Positions 1 through 9,431 are shown, counted from the stretch's first letter. The stretch is DNA of 10,113 bases from an uncultured beta proteobacterium (GCA_903920405.1 CAIXMC010000055.1:1-10113); one strand, 5' to 3'. Notes: a model not told the origin generated them from the sequence alone. Program-made: numbers and translations.

Positions 1-282
1 ACCGCGTGGGCATGGATACAGGAAGTCGCGCATTCAGAGCAATTGGATGTCACAGCCCCCGATAAACCTAGGCCAGACCCTCATGATGAAGCCCGCACGA
101 CCTTCGAGAGTGACTTCCATCTCTCAGGTGAGCGTGATGAATCGGCTTATCTGGGACGTGCCTTTGAGAGTTATGACGCGCTGATGGCTGAATTGCCAGG
201 CTGGGCACAGCAGCTTTATGGCGATTTGGCACGGCATGTGAAAACCGGTATGCCTTCGTCTTTCGCAGATGAACCCAACTAG
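1..282 (+). CDS. recC: C-terminal end of a large protein, probably exodeoxyribonuclease V subunit RecC (5'-partial)
   Basis: The frame is open from the first base to a TAG at 280-282, so this is the last 93 residues of a gene that begins outside the window; a TTG at 43 is not a convincing start. The tail begins TAWAWIQ and continues with a segment reading SGERDESAYLGRAF, then YDALMAELPGWAQQLYGDL. From memory of the family, RecC proteins end with a similar pattern: an alanine-rich 'KTAxAWL' helix, then a 'GE..xSPYLxR.(Y/F)P.FDAL' stretch, then a final helix ending in 'LYxPL'. RecC is the gamma subunit of RecBCD, which recognises Chi and processes double-strand breaks. recB usually follows recC, but no recB follows here, which weakens the call. 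The gene is convergent with tolA and ends at a hairpin terminator. Confidence 0.5.
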   Translation, partial: TAWAWIQEVAHSEQLDVTAPDKPRPDPHDEARTTFESDFHLSGERDESAYLGRAFESYDALMAELPGWAQQLYGDLARHVKTGMPSSFADEPN

Positions 283-291
283 GAGAAGAGT

Positions 292-314
292 TAGGCGAAT
301 TTATTCGCCTATTT
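292..314 (+). terminator. Hairpin terminator after the recC-like gene
   Basis: An 8-bp perfect stem (TAGGCGAA at 292-299 and TTCGCCTA at 304-311, loop TTTA) starts 10 bases after the stop codon of the recC-like gene and is followed by a short TTT run. The weak U-tract makes it a modest intrinsic terminator. On the minus strand no T-run follows, so it would not serve tolA equally well. Confidence 0.5.
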
Positions 315-327
315 CACTATCAATAAG

Positions 328-384
328 ATAGCTACTTACGCAAGCAGGACGGGCGCTAGAGGTCGATTTGTTATACAAAAAAAC
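328..384 (+). repeat. 57-bp intergenic repeat, copy A
   Basis: This stretch, containing CGCAAGCAGGACGGGCGCTA and TTGTTATACAAAAAAAC, matches the reverse complement of 5363-5419 at about 51 of 57 positions without gaps. It lies 46 bases past the recC terminator hairpin, between convergent genes. The 'tagct..cgcaag..gcgctagagg' flavour resembles short intergenic repeats I associate with Comamonadaceae genomes; that association is from memory. It holds no coding frame. Confidence 0.8.
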
Positions 385-404
385 AGGTACGTTCAACTGA
401 TGAA

Positions 405-494
405 TCGTAACCGTTTGCACCCCGCCTGGTTCATCCATGTCCCCGTAGGTTGGACTGAAGTCTGACCTGCGAGACGGGGTGTCAACGGTTACGA
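405..494. repeat. 90-bp palindromic structure between convergent recC-like gene and tolA
   Basis: The arms at 406-424 (CGTAACCGTTTGCACCCCG) and 475-493 are reverse complements at 17 of 19 positions, and 405/494 also pair. Inside lies a second shorter inverted pair, 444-450 and 465-471, matching 6 of 7. The structure ends 10 bases from the tolA stop codon, so it could act as a transcription stop for tolA or for both converging transcripts. There is no T-tract directly beside the stem, so a classical intrinsic terminator is not certain. It may instead be a small mobile palindrome. Confidence 0.6.
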
Positions 495-503
495 AACTTC
501 AGG

Positions 504-1361
504 TTAATCTTTGGGACTAAAAACAATCGTCAGGGGACTGACAATTTTTCCATCGGTATCGCGTGGTAGCACTTCGGTCTTGTCAATGGCCTTGATGACG
601 GCATCATCCCAGGCTTGATGACCGCTGGATTTAACCAATTTGCGTCCGATGATGGTGCCGTCCGACGATGTTCGCACCTCTACCTCAGCCGTTGGGTTGC
701 CCAGAACATCTTCTGTAAACACAATATTGGGTTTGATGCGGGCACGAATGCGTCCGGCATAACCGGCAGATGGTCCGTATGACTTTTGTGCTGTGCCTGT
801 GGTCTTGGCATTGGCCGATCCGTCTGAACCCGCCATGCCCAATGATCGCTGAATTTGATCTTGATGCAGGGCTTCGAGTTGTTTGGGGTCAAGTGCTGTA
901 CTTTTCCTGGCTGTAGCAGCCTGACGTACTCGCTCTGCCTGTTTTTCCTTTTCGAGTTTTTCTCGCTTGGCATTTGCATTGGCCAACTTGATTTTTTGTT
1001 GGCGTTCCTTGTCGTTCAGGGCTTTTATCGCCCTTTGCTTTTGCTGGCGCAAGTTTTCCTGTTCCTGGACAATATCAACTTCAGATGGCTCTGGGGATGG
1101 CGGGGTTTCTTCGGGGGGGGCTACAGGCTCTTGTGCAAGCGGCTTTGGGGCTGGAACTAGCGATGGGGGCGCTGCTTCTTGTGGCACGGCAGACCAAAGT
1201 TCGGCCTCGACGCTGATCACTTGCACATCGCGTTGCCAATGCACCCCCCACGTCAAAGCTACCAGCAACAGGCCATGCGCCAGAACCGCCAACACCAGCG
1301 CACGCAATATGCCCGGGGTGACAGGTGGTGCAAATTCAAGCCATTCAGCGCTTTGGTGCAT
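504..1361 (-). CDS. tolA: TolA, inner-membrane/periplasm-spanning protein of the Tol-Pal system
   Basis: TolA links the TolQ-TolR proton-driven motor in the inner membrane to TolB/Pal at the outer membrane, helping outer-membrane constriction at division and envelope integrity. The 285-residue protein has one N-terminal membrane anchor (about 20-40), a proline/glutamate-rich linker (about 58-95), a long Lys/Glu/Gln/Ala-rich coiled-coil stretch (about 96-155), and a C-terminal TonB-like domain (about 200-285) with AGRIRARIKPNIV, an AEVEVRTSSDGTI strand pair and a closing PLTIVFSP strand. It is shorter than the E. coli protein because the helical middle is shorter. It starts 15 bases after tolR ends. 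tolB and pal do not follow; the next gene is convergent. The domain order and position after tolQ and tolR make the call firm. Confidence 0.95.
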   Translation of the reverse strand: MHQSAEWLEFAPPVTPGILRALVLAVLAHGLLLVALTWGVHWQRDVQVISVEAELWSAVPQEAAPPSLVPAPKPLAQEPVAPPEETPPSPEPSEVDIVQEQENLRQQKQRAIKALNDKERQQKIKLANANAKREKLEKEKQAERVRQAATARKSTALDPKQLEALHQDQIQRSLGMAGSDGSANAKTTGTAQKSYGPSAGYAGRIRARIKPNIVFTEDVLGNPTAEVEVRTSSDGTIIGRKLVKSSGHQAWDDAVIKAIDKTEVLPRDTDGKIVSPLTIVFSPKD

Positions 1362-1376
1362 GGTGCATGATTCAAA

Positions 1377-1796
1377 CTAATAGACAATTTGCACCGACAA
1401 GCCCACACGCTCGACACCTGCACGCTGCAAGGTGTCCATCACCCGCACCACAGCTTCGTATTTCACGTTTTTATCAGCGCTGATCACAACTGCTGAATTG
1501 GTTTTGCCGGTTTGCGCCTCTAGGACAGCACGTGCAATGTCCTGGATACCGATAGCCATCGACTTGTCTTTCTGCTTGAGTTCAAGGGTTTCATCCTTGC
1601 CAATGATAATTTGCACCACTTGGTCTGGCGGCTTGGCGGCCCGGCCTACGCTGGGTAAATGAATGACACTGGGTGCAATCAAGGGCGCCGTGACCATGAA
1701 AATAATCAACAGCACAAGCATCACATCAATAAACGGCACCATGTTGATTTCGTTGATGGTGCGGCGTCCCCGCCCACGGTGGATGACAGCAGGCAT
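1377..1796 (-). CDS. tolR: TolR, ExbD-family proton-channel subunit
   Basis: TolR pairs with TolQ to form the proton-driven stator that energises TolA. The 139-residue protein has a short basic cytoplasmic N-terminus (HRGRGRR), one transmembrane helix (about 20-42, VPFIDVMLVLLIIFMVTAPLI) carrying the conserved aspartate Asp24 of the proton path, and a periplasmic domain with the ExbD/TolR pattern ending in VMDTLQRAGVERVGLSVQ. The start is supported by an AAGGA Shine-Dalgarno sequence eight bases upstream. That ribosome site lies just outside a 160-bp repeat element inserted between tolQ and tolR, inside the direct repeat that flanks it. The protein itself appears intact and of normal length. 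Confidence 0.96.
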   Translation of the reverse strand: MPAVIHRGRGRRTINEINMVPFIDVMLVLLIIFMVTAPLIAPSVIHLPSVGRAAKPPDQVVQIIIGKDETLELKQKDKSMAIGIQDIARAVLEAQTGKTNSAVVISADKNVKYEAVVRVMDTLQRAGVERVGLSVQIVY

Positions 1797-1809
1797 GATT
1801 GAATCCTTA

Positions 1810-1969
1810 GGATATGGTCAACAATAAGTTCCGCATTTGGCCGTCAGAGTTGGGATGCAATGCTAGGCGCAAATCGTGCGGTGTGGCCCCAGCCACATAA
1901 GCGATTTGTAACGACGCAGTGCGCCCAAATCTGACGAGCCAAATGCGGAACTTATTATTGACCATATCC
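1810..1969. mobile_element. 160-bp near-palindromic MITE-like element inserted between tolQ and tolR (copy 1)
   Basis: The outer arms, 1810-1841 and 1938-1969 (beginning GGATATGGTCAA), are reverse complements at 31 of 32 positions. The pairing continues through 1842-1854 against 1924-1936. A nested apical hairpin follows (CAAATCG 1870-1876 with 1902-1908; TGTGGC 1882-1887 with 1892-1897). An 8-bp direct repeat, ATCCTTAG, lies at 1803-1810 and 1966-1973. With perfectly symmetric ends the duplicated target would be the 3-bp TTA at 1807-1809 and 1970-1972. The element has no start-to-stop frame of its own; frames crossing it are accidental. A second copy begins at 9977. The size, long terminal inverted repeats and lack of coding fit a non-autonomous miniature element moved by a transposase elsewhere, which is an inference. 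In the tolQ-tolR message it would fold into one long stem-loop. Confidence 0.85.
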
Positions 1970-2662
1970 TTAGTGCCCAGAGGCCGATTGGGACCCCACA
2001 TTGCGTTGCAAAATATTGGAAAACTCTTCAATAAAGGTTTCCAGCCGAATGGCGGTGCGGTCAATATCTCGCGCAAAACGGTTGTAAGCCACTACAGCCG
2101 GAATGGCAGCAAACAACCCAATCGCGGTGGCAACCAGAGCCTCTGCAATACCAGGGGCTACAGTCGCCAGCGTGACTTGTGTGAGCGCAGCCAAGCCCGT
2201 AAAGGCATGCATGATGCCCCAGACTGTGCCAAACAAACCAACGTAAGGCGACACCGAACCCACGGAAGCCAAAAATGACAAATGGGTTTCAACCACGTCC
2301 ATTTCACGCTGAAAACTTGCTCGCATGGCGCGCCGTGCACCGTCCATCAGTGTGCCGGGGTCGGTGATGCGACGCTCGCGCAGTTTTTGGTATTCACGCA
2401 TACCGCTGGCAAAAATACGCTCCATCGGCCCAGCCGTTCGCGCATTTTTGGCTGCTGCCGCGTACAAATCATTGAGGCTGCTGCCTGACCAAAATTCACG
2501 CTCAAAATTGTCGTTGAGAGATTTGACTTTTCCTAAAGAAAACAGTTTGCGAAAAATGGCTGCCCAACTGGCCATGGAAATCATCACCAGCAGCAACATG
2601 ACGAGTTGCACCACCAGGCTGGCGTTTTGCACCAGAATCCAAATTGAAAGGTCTTGGTTCAT
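1970..2662 (-). CDS. tolQ: TolQ, ExbB/MotA-family motor subunit
   Basis: TolQ forms the multimeric inner-membrane channel that, with TolR, converts proton flow into movement of TolA. The 230-residue protein has the family's three membrane helices: about 14-36, about 128-152 (with GLFGTVWGIMHAF) and about 168-194 (with GIAEALVATAIGLFAAIPAVVAYN). A cytoplasmic loop lies between the first two. Conserved threonines sit in helices 2 and 3 (Thr146, Thr179), as expected for the ion path. Its ATG overlaps the ybgC stop (ATGA), which suggests translational coupling, and there is little Shine-Dalgarno sequence. Its TAA stop at 1970-1972 lies exactly at the junction with the inserted palindromic element, within the flanking direct repeat, so the insertion did not alter the protein. 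Confidence 0.96.
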   Translation of the reverse strand: MNQDLSIWILVQNASLVVQLVMLLLVMISMASWAAIFRKLFSLGKVKSLNDNFEREFWSGSSLNDLYAAAAKNARTAGPMERIFASGMREYQKLRERRITDPGTLMDGARRAMRASFQREMDVVETHLSFLASVGSVSPYVGLFGTVWGIMHAFTGLAALTQVTLATVAPGIAEALVATAIGLFAAIPAVVAYNRFARDIDRTAIRLETFIEEFSNILQRNVGSQSASGH

Positions 2663-3099
2663 ATCAGCTTGTTTTGAATGTTTTGGGGAATTCTGGCGGG
2701 TTTGCCCAAAGCATTGACCCAGCCTGCGCGAATGCGTGCTTCACTCAGCAACACGGCATCATCAGAAGATGTTATCAAAACTTGCTGGCCTATTGTGATG
2801 GATGCACGCCCCTGTTCAATCAGGGTGCATGTCACCCTCAGTTCATCATCTAAGTGAGCACTTTTGAGGTAGCGAACGTGAGCCTCGCTCACCACAAACA
2901 TGCCGCCCGTTTGTGTGCGCATGGCCTGTTGATGAATGCCTGAAGCACGCAACCACTCGGTGCGGGCACGTTCAAAAAACTTCAGGTAGTTGGCGTAATA
3001 CACCACGCCACCGGCATCTGTGTCTTCCCAATAGACGCGAACTGGCCACGAAAAATGGGAGGTGACCCAACTGGCATCAGGCGGCGTGGCGCTGTTCAT
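2659..3099 (-). CDS. ybgC: YbgC, hotdog-fold acyl-CoA thioesterase of the Tol-Pal cluster
   Basis: YbgC is a cytoplasmic hotdog-fold (4-hydroxybenzoyl-CoA thioesterase-like) enzyme that hydrolyses acyl-CoA thioesters and is usually encoded ahead of tolQ. The 146-residue protein carries the signature [30 protein letters not shown] cut into its two key parts: EDTDAGG, with the catalytic aspartate at residue 28, and [10 protein letters not shown]. The histidine found in the E. coli YHASY motif is a tyrosine here (YYANY). The N-terminus is about ten residues longer than in E. coli. A GAGG ribosome site lies about nine bases before the ATG, inside nusB. The gene overlaps the end of nusB by 23 bp and the start of tolQ by 4 bp. 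Confidence 0.93.
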   Translation of the reverse strand: MNSATPPDASWVTSHFSWPVRVYWEDTDAGGVVYYANYLKFFERARTEWLRASGIHQQAMRTQTGGMFVVSEAHVRYLKSAHLDDELRVTCTLIEQGRASITIGQQVLITSSDDAVLLSEARIRAGWVNALGKPARIPQNIQNKLI

Positions 3100-3622
3100 C
3101 TGAATGGACCTCAGCCATCCGCAACTGGCGGGCTAACACGTTAAGCACGCCATTCACATACTTGTGGCCATCGGTGCCGCCAAATTCCTTGGCCAGCTCA
3201 ATACATTCGTTGAGCACCACACGCCACGGAATGTCAGGGCAGTGTTGCAGTTCATACGCACCAATCCACATGACTGCGTGCTCTACGGGAGAAATGTGGG
3301 TGAGTTTGCGATCGAGCGTGGGCACAATCAAGGTATCAAGCGCCAGGGCCTGCTCTGCACAGCCGTGAAGCAGAACCTCAAAATGCGCGGCATCGGCTTT
3401 GGAAAAACCTGTCAAATCGCGGGTAAACACATCCACATCCGCCACTGTATTTTTGCCCACGATCACCTGGTAAAGGGCTTGCAGGGCAAATGCACGCGAT
3501 TTGGAACGCTCAGACTTGTTGGCGGCCTTGCGAACACCTGTGTCGGGCAGACCTTTGCTTGGCTGCCTGGGGGGGCGACTGGACGTGCCCAATGTGTGGG
3601 GAGAAGTAGAGGGATACATCAA
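3077..3622 (-). CDS. nusB: NusB, transcription antitermination factor
   Basis: NusB binds boxA RNA with ribosomal protein S10 and takes part in rRNA antitermination. The 181-residue protein is longer than the roughly 140-residue family norm. It starts with about 37 residues of low-complexity, Ser/Pro/Lys/Arg-rich sequence ([11 protein letters not shown]...) before the core at [11 protein letters not shown]. The core keeps the family's closing features: [16 protein letters not shown], then the [15 protein letters not shown] helix. The start overlaps the ribH stop by 4 bp (ATGA). The ribH-nusB pairing is common in proteobacteria. Whether the extension is really translated is uncertain, but the 4-bp overlap favours the long form. 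Confidence 0.94.
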   Translation of the reverse strand: MMYPSTSPHTLGTSSRPPRQPSKGLPDTGVRKAANKSERSKSRAFALQALYQVIVGKNTVADVDVFTRDLTGFSKADAAHFEVLLHGCAEQALALDTLIVPTLDRKLTHISPVEHAVMWIGAYELQHCPDIPWRVVLNECIELAKEFGGTDGHKYVNGVLNVLARQLRMAEVHSDEQRHAA

Positions 3623-4086
3623 ATGGACTCCATCAGACGAGCCATTTCAACGGCAACGCGGGCTGCATCGCGCCCTTTGTCGGTTTGGCGGGCGACGGCT
3701 TGCGCCAGTGTGTTGGTGGCCAAAATAGCATTGGCGATGGGTATTTGGTAGTCCAGCGCGACCCGACTGACCCCTGCGGCAGATTCATTGGCCACACACT
3801 CAAAGTGGTAGGTTTCACCCCGAACAATGCAGCCTACTGCAATCAAGGCATCAAACTTGACCTGGTCTGCCAAGGCCACCAAAGCCACCGGAATTTCAAG
3901 CGCACCGGGCACTTGTACCACGGTGATGTTGTCTTCAGGCACGCCGAGCTGGATGAGTTCATTGTGGCAGGCCGTTGTCAATGCGTGAGTCACACTCGCG
4001 TTAAATCGAGCTTGAACGATGCCAATGGTGAGTTGATCGCCATGAAGGCGTGTGTCGCCTGCAATACCCTGGTCTGCAATTTGCAT
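3619..4086 (-). CDS. ribH: RibH, 6,7-dimethyl-8-ribityllumazine synthase
   Basis: RibH condenses 5-amino-6-ribitylamino-uracil with 3,4-dihydroxy-2-butanone 4-phosphate to give 6,7-dimethyl-8-ribityllumazine, the last-but-one step of riboflavin synthesis. The 155-residue length is typical. Family features are present in order: ARFNASVT near residue 27, [10 protein letters not shown] near 59-68, and [18 protein letters not shown] (85-102), whose His94 matches the catalytic histidine of the family. It ends with the conserved [20 protein letters not shown] segment. The gene starts 20 bases after ribBA, whose product makes its butanone-phosphate substrate, and overlaps nusB by 4 bp. I see no strong ribosome-binding site before the ATG. 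Confidence 0.97.
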   Translation of the reverse strand: MQIADQGIAGDTRLHGDQLTIGIVQARFNASVTHALTTACHNELIQLGVPEDNITVVQVPGALEIPVALVALADQVKFDALIAVGCIVRGETYHFECVANESAAGVSRVALDYQIPIANAILATNTLAQAVARQTDKGRDAARVAVEMARLMESI

Positions 4087-4106
4087 AGTATTTGAAGATA
4101 AAAAAA

Positions 4107-5222
4107 TTATGGAATTTCGTAGCCAACGACCTCAAGACCGTAGCCCGTCATGCTGGGCATGCGGCGAGGATTGCCCATCAACTTCATTTTGTGAACCCCA
4201 CACTCACGCAAAATTTGTGCGCCAATGCCGTAGGTTCGCAAGTCCATGCTGCCGGGTGTTGTGCCGTGGGCTGCCTTGGCCGTGCCGTCAAACTGCGCCA
4301 GAAGTTGTTGGGCACTTTCGCCACAGTTCAAAAATACCACCACGCCCTGGCCTTGTGCCCCCACGCGTGACAAACTGGCATCCAGACTCCAGGAATGCAG
4401 CGTTCGACCTACTTCAAGGGCATCCAGCACAGACAAAGGCTCGTGAACCCGCACCAGAACGGCTTCGTCAGCTCGCCACTGACCTTTGACCAATGCCAAA
4501 TGCACACCATGGGCAATTTTGTCTTTGAACGCATGGGCTGTAAATTCTCCAAAAACCGTGTGGATGGTGTGTTGCCCTACCCGCTCCACCATCGACTCTA
4601 CCCGGCTGCGATGGGCAATCAAATCGGCAATGGTGCCAATTTTCAGGCCATGCTCTGCTGCAAACCATTGCAAATCAGGCAATCTGGCCATGGTGCCATC
4701 GTCTTTCATGATCTCGCAAATAACCGCTGAAGGCCTACAACCTGCCATAAAGGCCAGGTCGCAACCGGCTTCAGTGTGACCTGCGCGCATCAGTACTCCC
4801 CCGGGTACGGCCTGTAACGGAAAAATATGACCAGGTTGCACCAAATCTGAAGCCGTGGTGTGGCGACCCACAGCCACCTGGATGGTTCGAGCACGGTCTG
4901 CTGCAGAGATACCGGTCGTTACACCCTCGGCAGCTTCAATTGACACCGTAAAAGCTGTGCCCTTTTTGTCACCGTTATGCGCTGTCATGGGTGGAAGTTT
5001 GAGGTGTTCACAACGCTCACGTGTGAGCGTCAGGCAAATCAGGCCACGACCAAAACGCGCCATAAAATTCACGGCATCCGCGGTGACGTGCTCGGCTGCC
5101 ATCAGCAGATCACCTTCGTTTTCGCGGTTTTCTTCGTCCACCAAAATGACCATGCGGCCAGCACGCATGTCTGCAGCGATGTCTTCAACGGGGGAAATGG
5201 CGGCGGGAGTAAGCGTTGTCAT
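4107..5222 (-). CDS. ribBA: RibB fused to a degenerate GTP cyclohydrolase II (RibA-like) domain
   Basis: Residues 1-205 are 3,4-dihydroxy-2-butanone 4-phosphate synthase, with the metal/substrate motif [10 protein letters not shown] (29-38), [16 protein letters not shown] (91-106) and the RAGHTEA motif (146-152). Residues 206-371 align in layout with GTP cyclohydrolase II and keep [12 protein letters not shown] (327-338). The zinc-binding cysteine cluster expected near 262-277 (ECxxGDx...LxCDC in active enzymes) is absent: [21 protein letters not shown] is found there in two consecutive stretches. The only cysteines in this domain, Cys300 and Cys341, do not form that cluster. RibB activity is therefore expected and cyclohydrolase activity is not, matching the RibB-plus-RibA-like fusions known in many proteobacteria. 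A separate ribA should exist elsewhere. No clear Shine-Dalgarno or FMN riboswitch is seen before the start, which was chosen by comparison with RibB length. Confidence 0.93.
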   Translation of the reverse strand: MTTLTPAAISPVEDIAADMRAGRMVILVDEENRENEGDLLMAAEHVTADAVNFMARFGRGLICLTLTRERCEHLKLPPMTAHNGDKKGTAFTVSIEAAEGVTTGISAADRARTIQVAVGRHTTASDLVQPGHIFPLQAVPGGVLMRAGHTEAGCDLAFMAGCRPSAVICEIMKDDGTMARLPDLQWFAAEHGLKIGTIADLIAHRSRVESMVERVGQHTIHTVFGEFTAHAFKDKIAHGVHLALVKGQWRADEAVLVRVHEPLSVLDALEVGRTLHSWSLDASLSRVGAQGQGVVVFLNCGESAQQLLAQFDGTAKAAHGTTPGSMDLRTYGIGAQILRECGVHKMKLMGNPRRMPSMTGYGLEVVGYEIP

Positions 5223-5333
5223 ACGAAAAAAGTGGACGCGAAGGGGAGTTTATCGCGAATTATCGTTGTATGGCATTCACCCTATCTGTACGGGTGCGTT
5301 TCAAACTGATGTGGAATTTTATGTAGCTACAGT

Positions 5334-5346
5334 GGGCAAGATGCCC
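5334..5346. repeat. Small palindrome GGGCAAGATGCCC
   Basis: A 5-bp stem with a three-base loop, flanked by GT and GC. The core GGCAAGATGCC is the reverse complement of the core of the hairpin at 9366-9384. An 11-base match between two places in 10 kb is not significant alone, but both sit in palindromes in repeat-rich gaps. Function unknown. Confidence 0.5.
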
Positions 5347-5362
5347 GCGCTCCCAGATGTGA

Positions 5363-5419
5363 GTTTTTTTGTATAACAAATTAGCCTCTAGCCCCCGTCC
5401 TGCTTGCGTAGTTAGCTAT
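5363..5419 (-). repeat. 57-bp intergenic repeat, copy B
   Basis: This is the reverse-complement copy of 328-384 (about 51 of 57 identical, no gaps). On the minus strand it lies downstream of the kinase gene in the same relative orientation as copy A lies downstream of the recC-like gene. It sits inside the 5292-5512 element. The AT-rich end beyond it (TTTTTTTAATAG, 5419-5430) is not shared with copy A. Confidence 0.8.
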
Positions 5420-5543
5420 TTTTTTAATAGTAAAAATAGGAGAACACATTCGTCAAACTCATCTTTTGTATGCGGCCAGGTTGGCTGTTCCACATCACTT
5501 TAAATCGCACCCGATGAACCAGGCACTGATAGATTTCGACCAC

Positions 5544-9047
<3,504 letters not shown>

Positions 9048-9168
9048 GGACAGTCGAATCATGCAGTTAAAATTGCTACCATTAAAATAGCTGACAACGC
9101 ATACTGGACGTGCGTTACAGGGCAAAAAGCCTTGTAAATTTTTGGTAGATCATGCTGTGGGTAAATTG

Positions 9169-9294
9169 GGGTGCGTTTCAAAGTGATGTGGTGCAATATA
9201 AAAACCAAATCCCCCCTAACCCCCCTTTTTCAAAAGGGGGTTAGGGGGGATTTGGATGTCGCACCCCAAAGCCACATCACTTTGAAACGCACCC
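9169..9294. mobile_element. 126-bp element with perfect 23-bp terminal inverted repeats around a C/G-rich hairpin
   Basis: The ends 9169-9191 (GGGTGCGTTTC...TGATGTGG) and 9272-9294 are perfect reverse complements over 23 bp, with a further GGTGC/GCACC pairing just inside. They match the ends of 5292-5512. Between them lies a very strong hairpin (9205-9255) unrelated to the inside of the other element. GTAAA occurs at 9161-9165 and 9295-9299, but three bases separate the first from the repeat, so a target duplication is unproven. No coding capacity. Confidence 0.75.
9200..9255 (-). terminator. Strong hairpin with T-tract, minus-strand intrinsic terminator between rpsT and the kinase gene
   Basis: The arms 9205-9229 and 9232-9255 (CCAAATCCCCCCTAAC... 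against GTTAGGGGGGATTTGG) pair along about 24 bp with one bulged C. On the minus strand the stem is followed directly by TTTTT (9204-9200) and then ATAT. This has the form of an intrinsic terminator for transcripts coming from rpsT. The plus strand lacks the T-run. A very similar CCCCCCTAACCCCCC hairpin is, as I recall, a common dispersed palindrome in several environmental bacterial groups. Confidence 0.55.
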
Positions 9295-9365
9295 GTAAAG
9301 GTCAGACTTCCTGATCCGCACTGGGCAAGAAGCTGAATGATTGGAATCAGGCATGGCACTCGTGG

Positions 9366-9384
9366 AAGCGGCATCTTGCCGCTT
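9366..9384. repeat. 8-bp perfect hairpin AAGCGGCA-TCT-TGCCGCTT
   Basis: A perfect 8-bp stem with a three-base loop lies in the gene-free stretch 9295-9507 downstream of rpsT. On the minus strand it is followed by CCACG rather than a T-run, so it is not a standard intrinsic terminator, though it could protect the rpsT mRNA 3' end. Its core GGCATCTTGCC is the reverse complement of the palindrome core at 5334-5346. Confidence 0.55.
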
Positions 9385-9405
9385 TGCCAGCGTCAGCGGC
9401 TGGAA

Positions 9406-9431
9406 ACTGCTGCTACATGACCACCAGCAGT
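9406..9431. repeat. Inverted repeat ACTGCTG / CAGCAGT
   Basis: Seven-base perfect arms (9406-9412 and 9425-9431) enclose a 12-base loop. With the hairpin at 9366-9384 it gives the gene-free 9295-9507 stretch two consecutive foldable units downstream of rpsT. No frame or remnant of a gene is recognisable there. Confidence 0.4.

Larger units (their letters stand above)
5292..5512. mobile_element. 221-bp composite element with 23-bp terminal inverted repeats, between ribBA and the kinase gene
   Basis: The left end 5292-5314 starts GGGTGCGTTTC and ends TGATGTGG. The right end 5490-5512 is its near reverse complement. Both ends match the termini of the element at 9169-9294: the left at 22 of 23 positions and the right at 21 of 23. 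The inside does not resemble the other element. It holds a small palindrome (5334-5346) and one copy of the 57-bp intergenic repeat (5363-5419). I find no clean target duplication and no coding frame. It occupies most of the 321-bp gap between the kinase stop and the ribBA start, so the ribBA promoter must lie within or just beside it. Confidence 0.65.

Noticed and set aside
1807..2076. An 89-residue minus-strand frame and a 119-residue plus-strand frame (1919-2278) crossing the palindromic element
   Set aside because: They run from the non-coding palindrome into tolQ in the wrong frame or strand. Openness on both strands is expected where the sequence is nearly its own reverse complement.
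3164..3751. A 195-residue plus-strand frame opposite nusB and ribH
   Set aside because: Both genes beneath it are firmly identified on the minus strand; the frame has no domain features.
5223..5291. FMN riboswitch before ribBA
   Set aside because: None of the conserved helices of the RFN element is recognisable upstream of the start, and the 5292-5512 repeat element occupies the space where it would lie.
424..5524. 12-base match GCCTGGTTCATC (424-435) to the reverse complement at 5513-5524
   Set aside because: Matches of this length are expected by chance a few times within 10 kb on both strands, and the flanks do not extend it.
9048..9125. TTG at 9125 as the start of the kinase
   Set aside because: The extra 26 residues are cysteine- and asparagine-rich, unlike a membrane-protein N-terminus, and a possible promoter (-35-like TTGTCA at 9092-9097 on the minus strand) lies inside them. 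ATG at 9047 or 9062 is preferred.
9232..9255. G-quadruplex in the G-rich arm of the hairpin
   Set aside because: Only two long G-runs are present, so an intramolecular four-run quadruplex with three tetrads is not available, and the hairpin is the obvious competing fold.
9161..9299. GTAAA on both sides of the 9169-9294 element as a target duplication
   Set aside because: The left copy is separated from the terminal repeat by three bases while the right copy abuts it, so it is not a clean duplication; short AT-rich matches are common.
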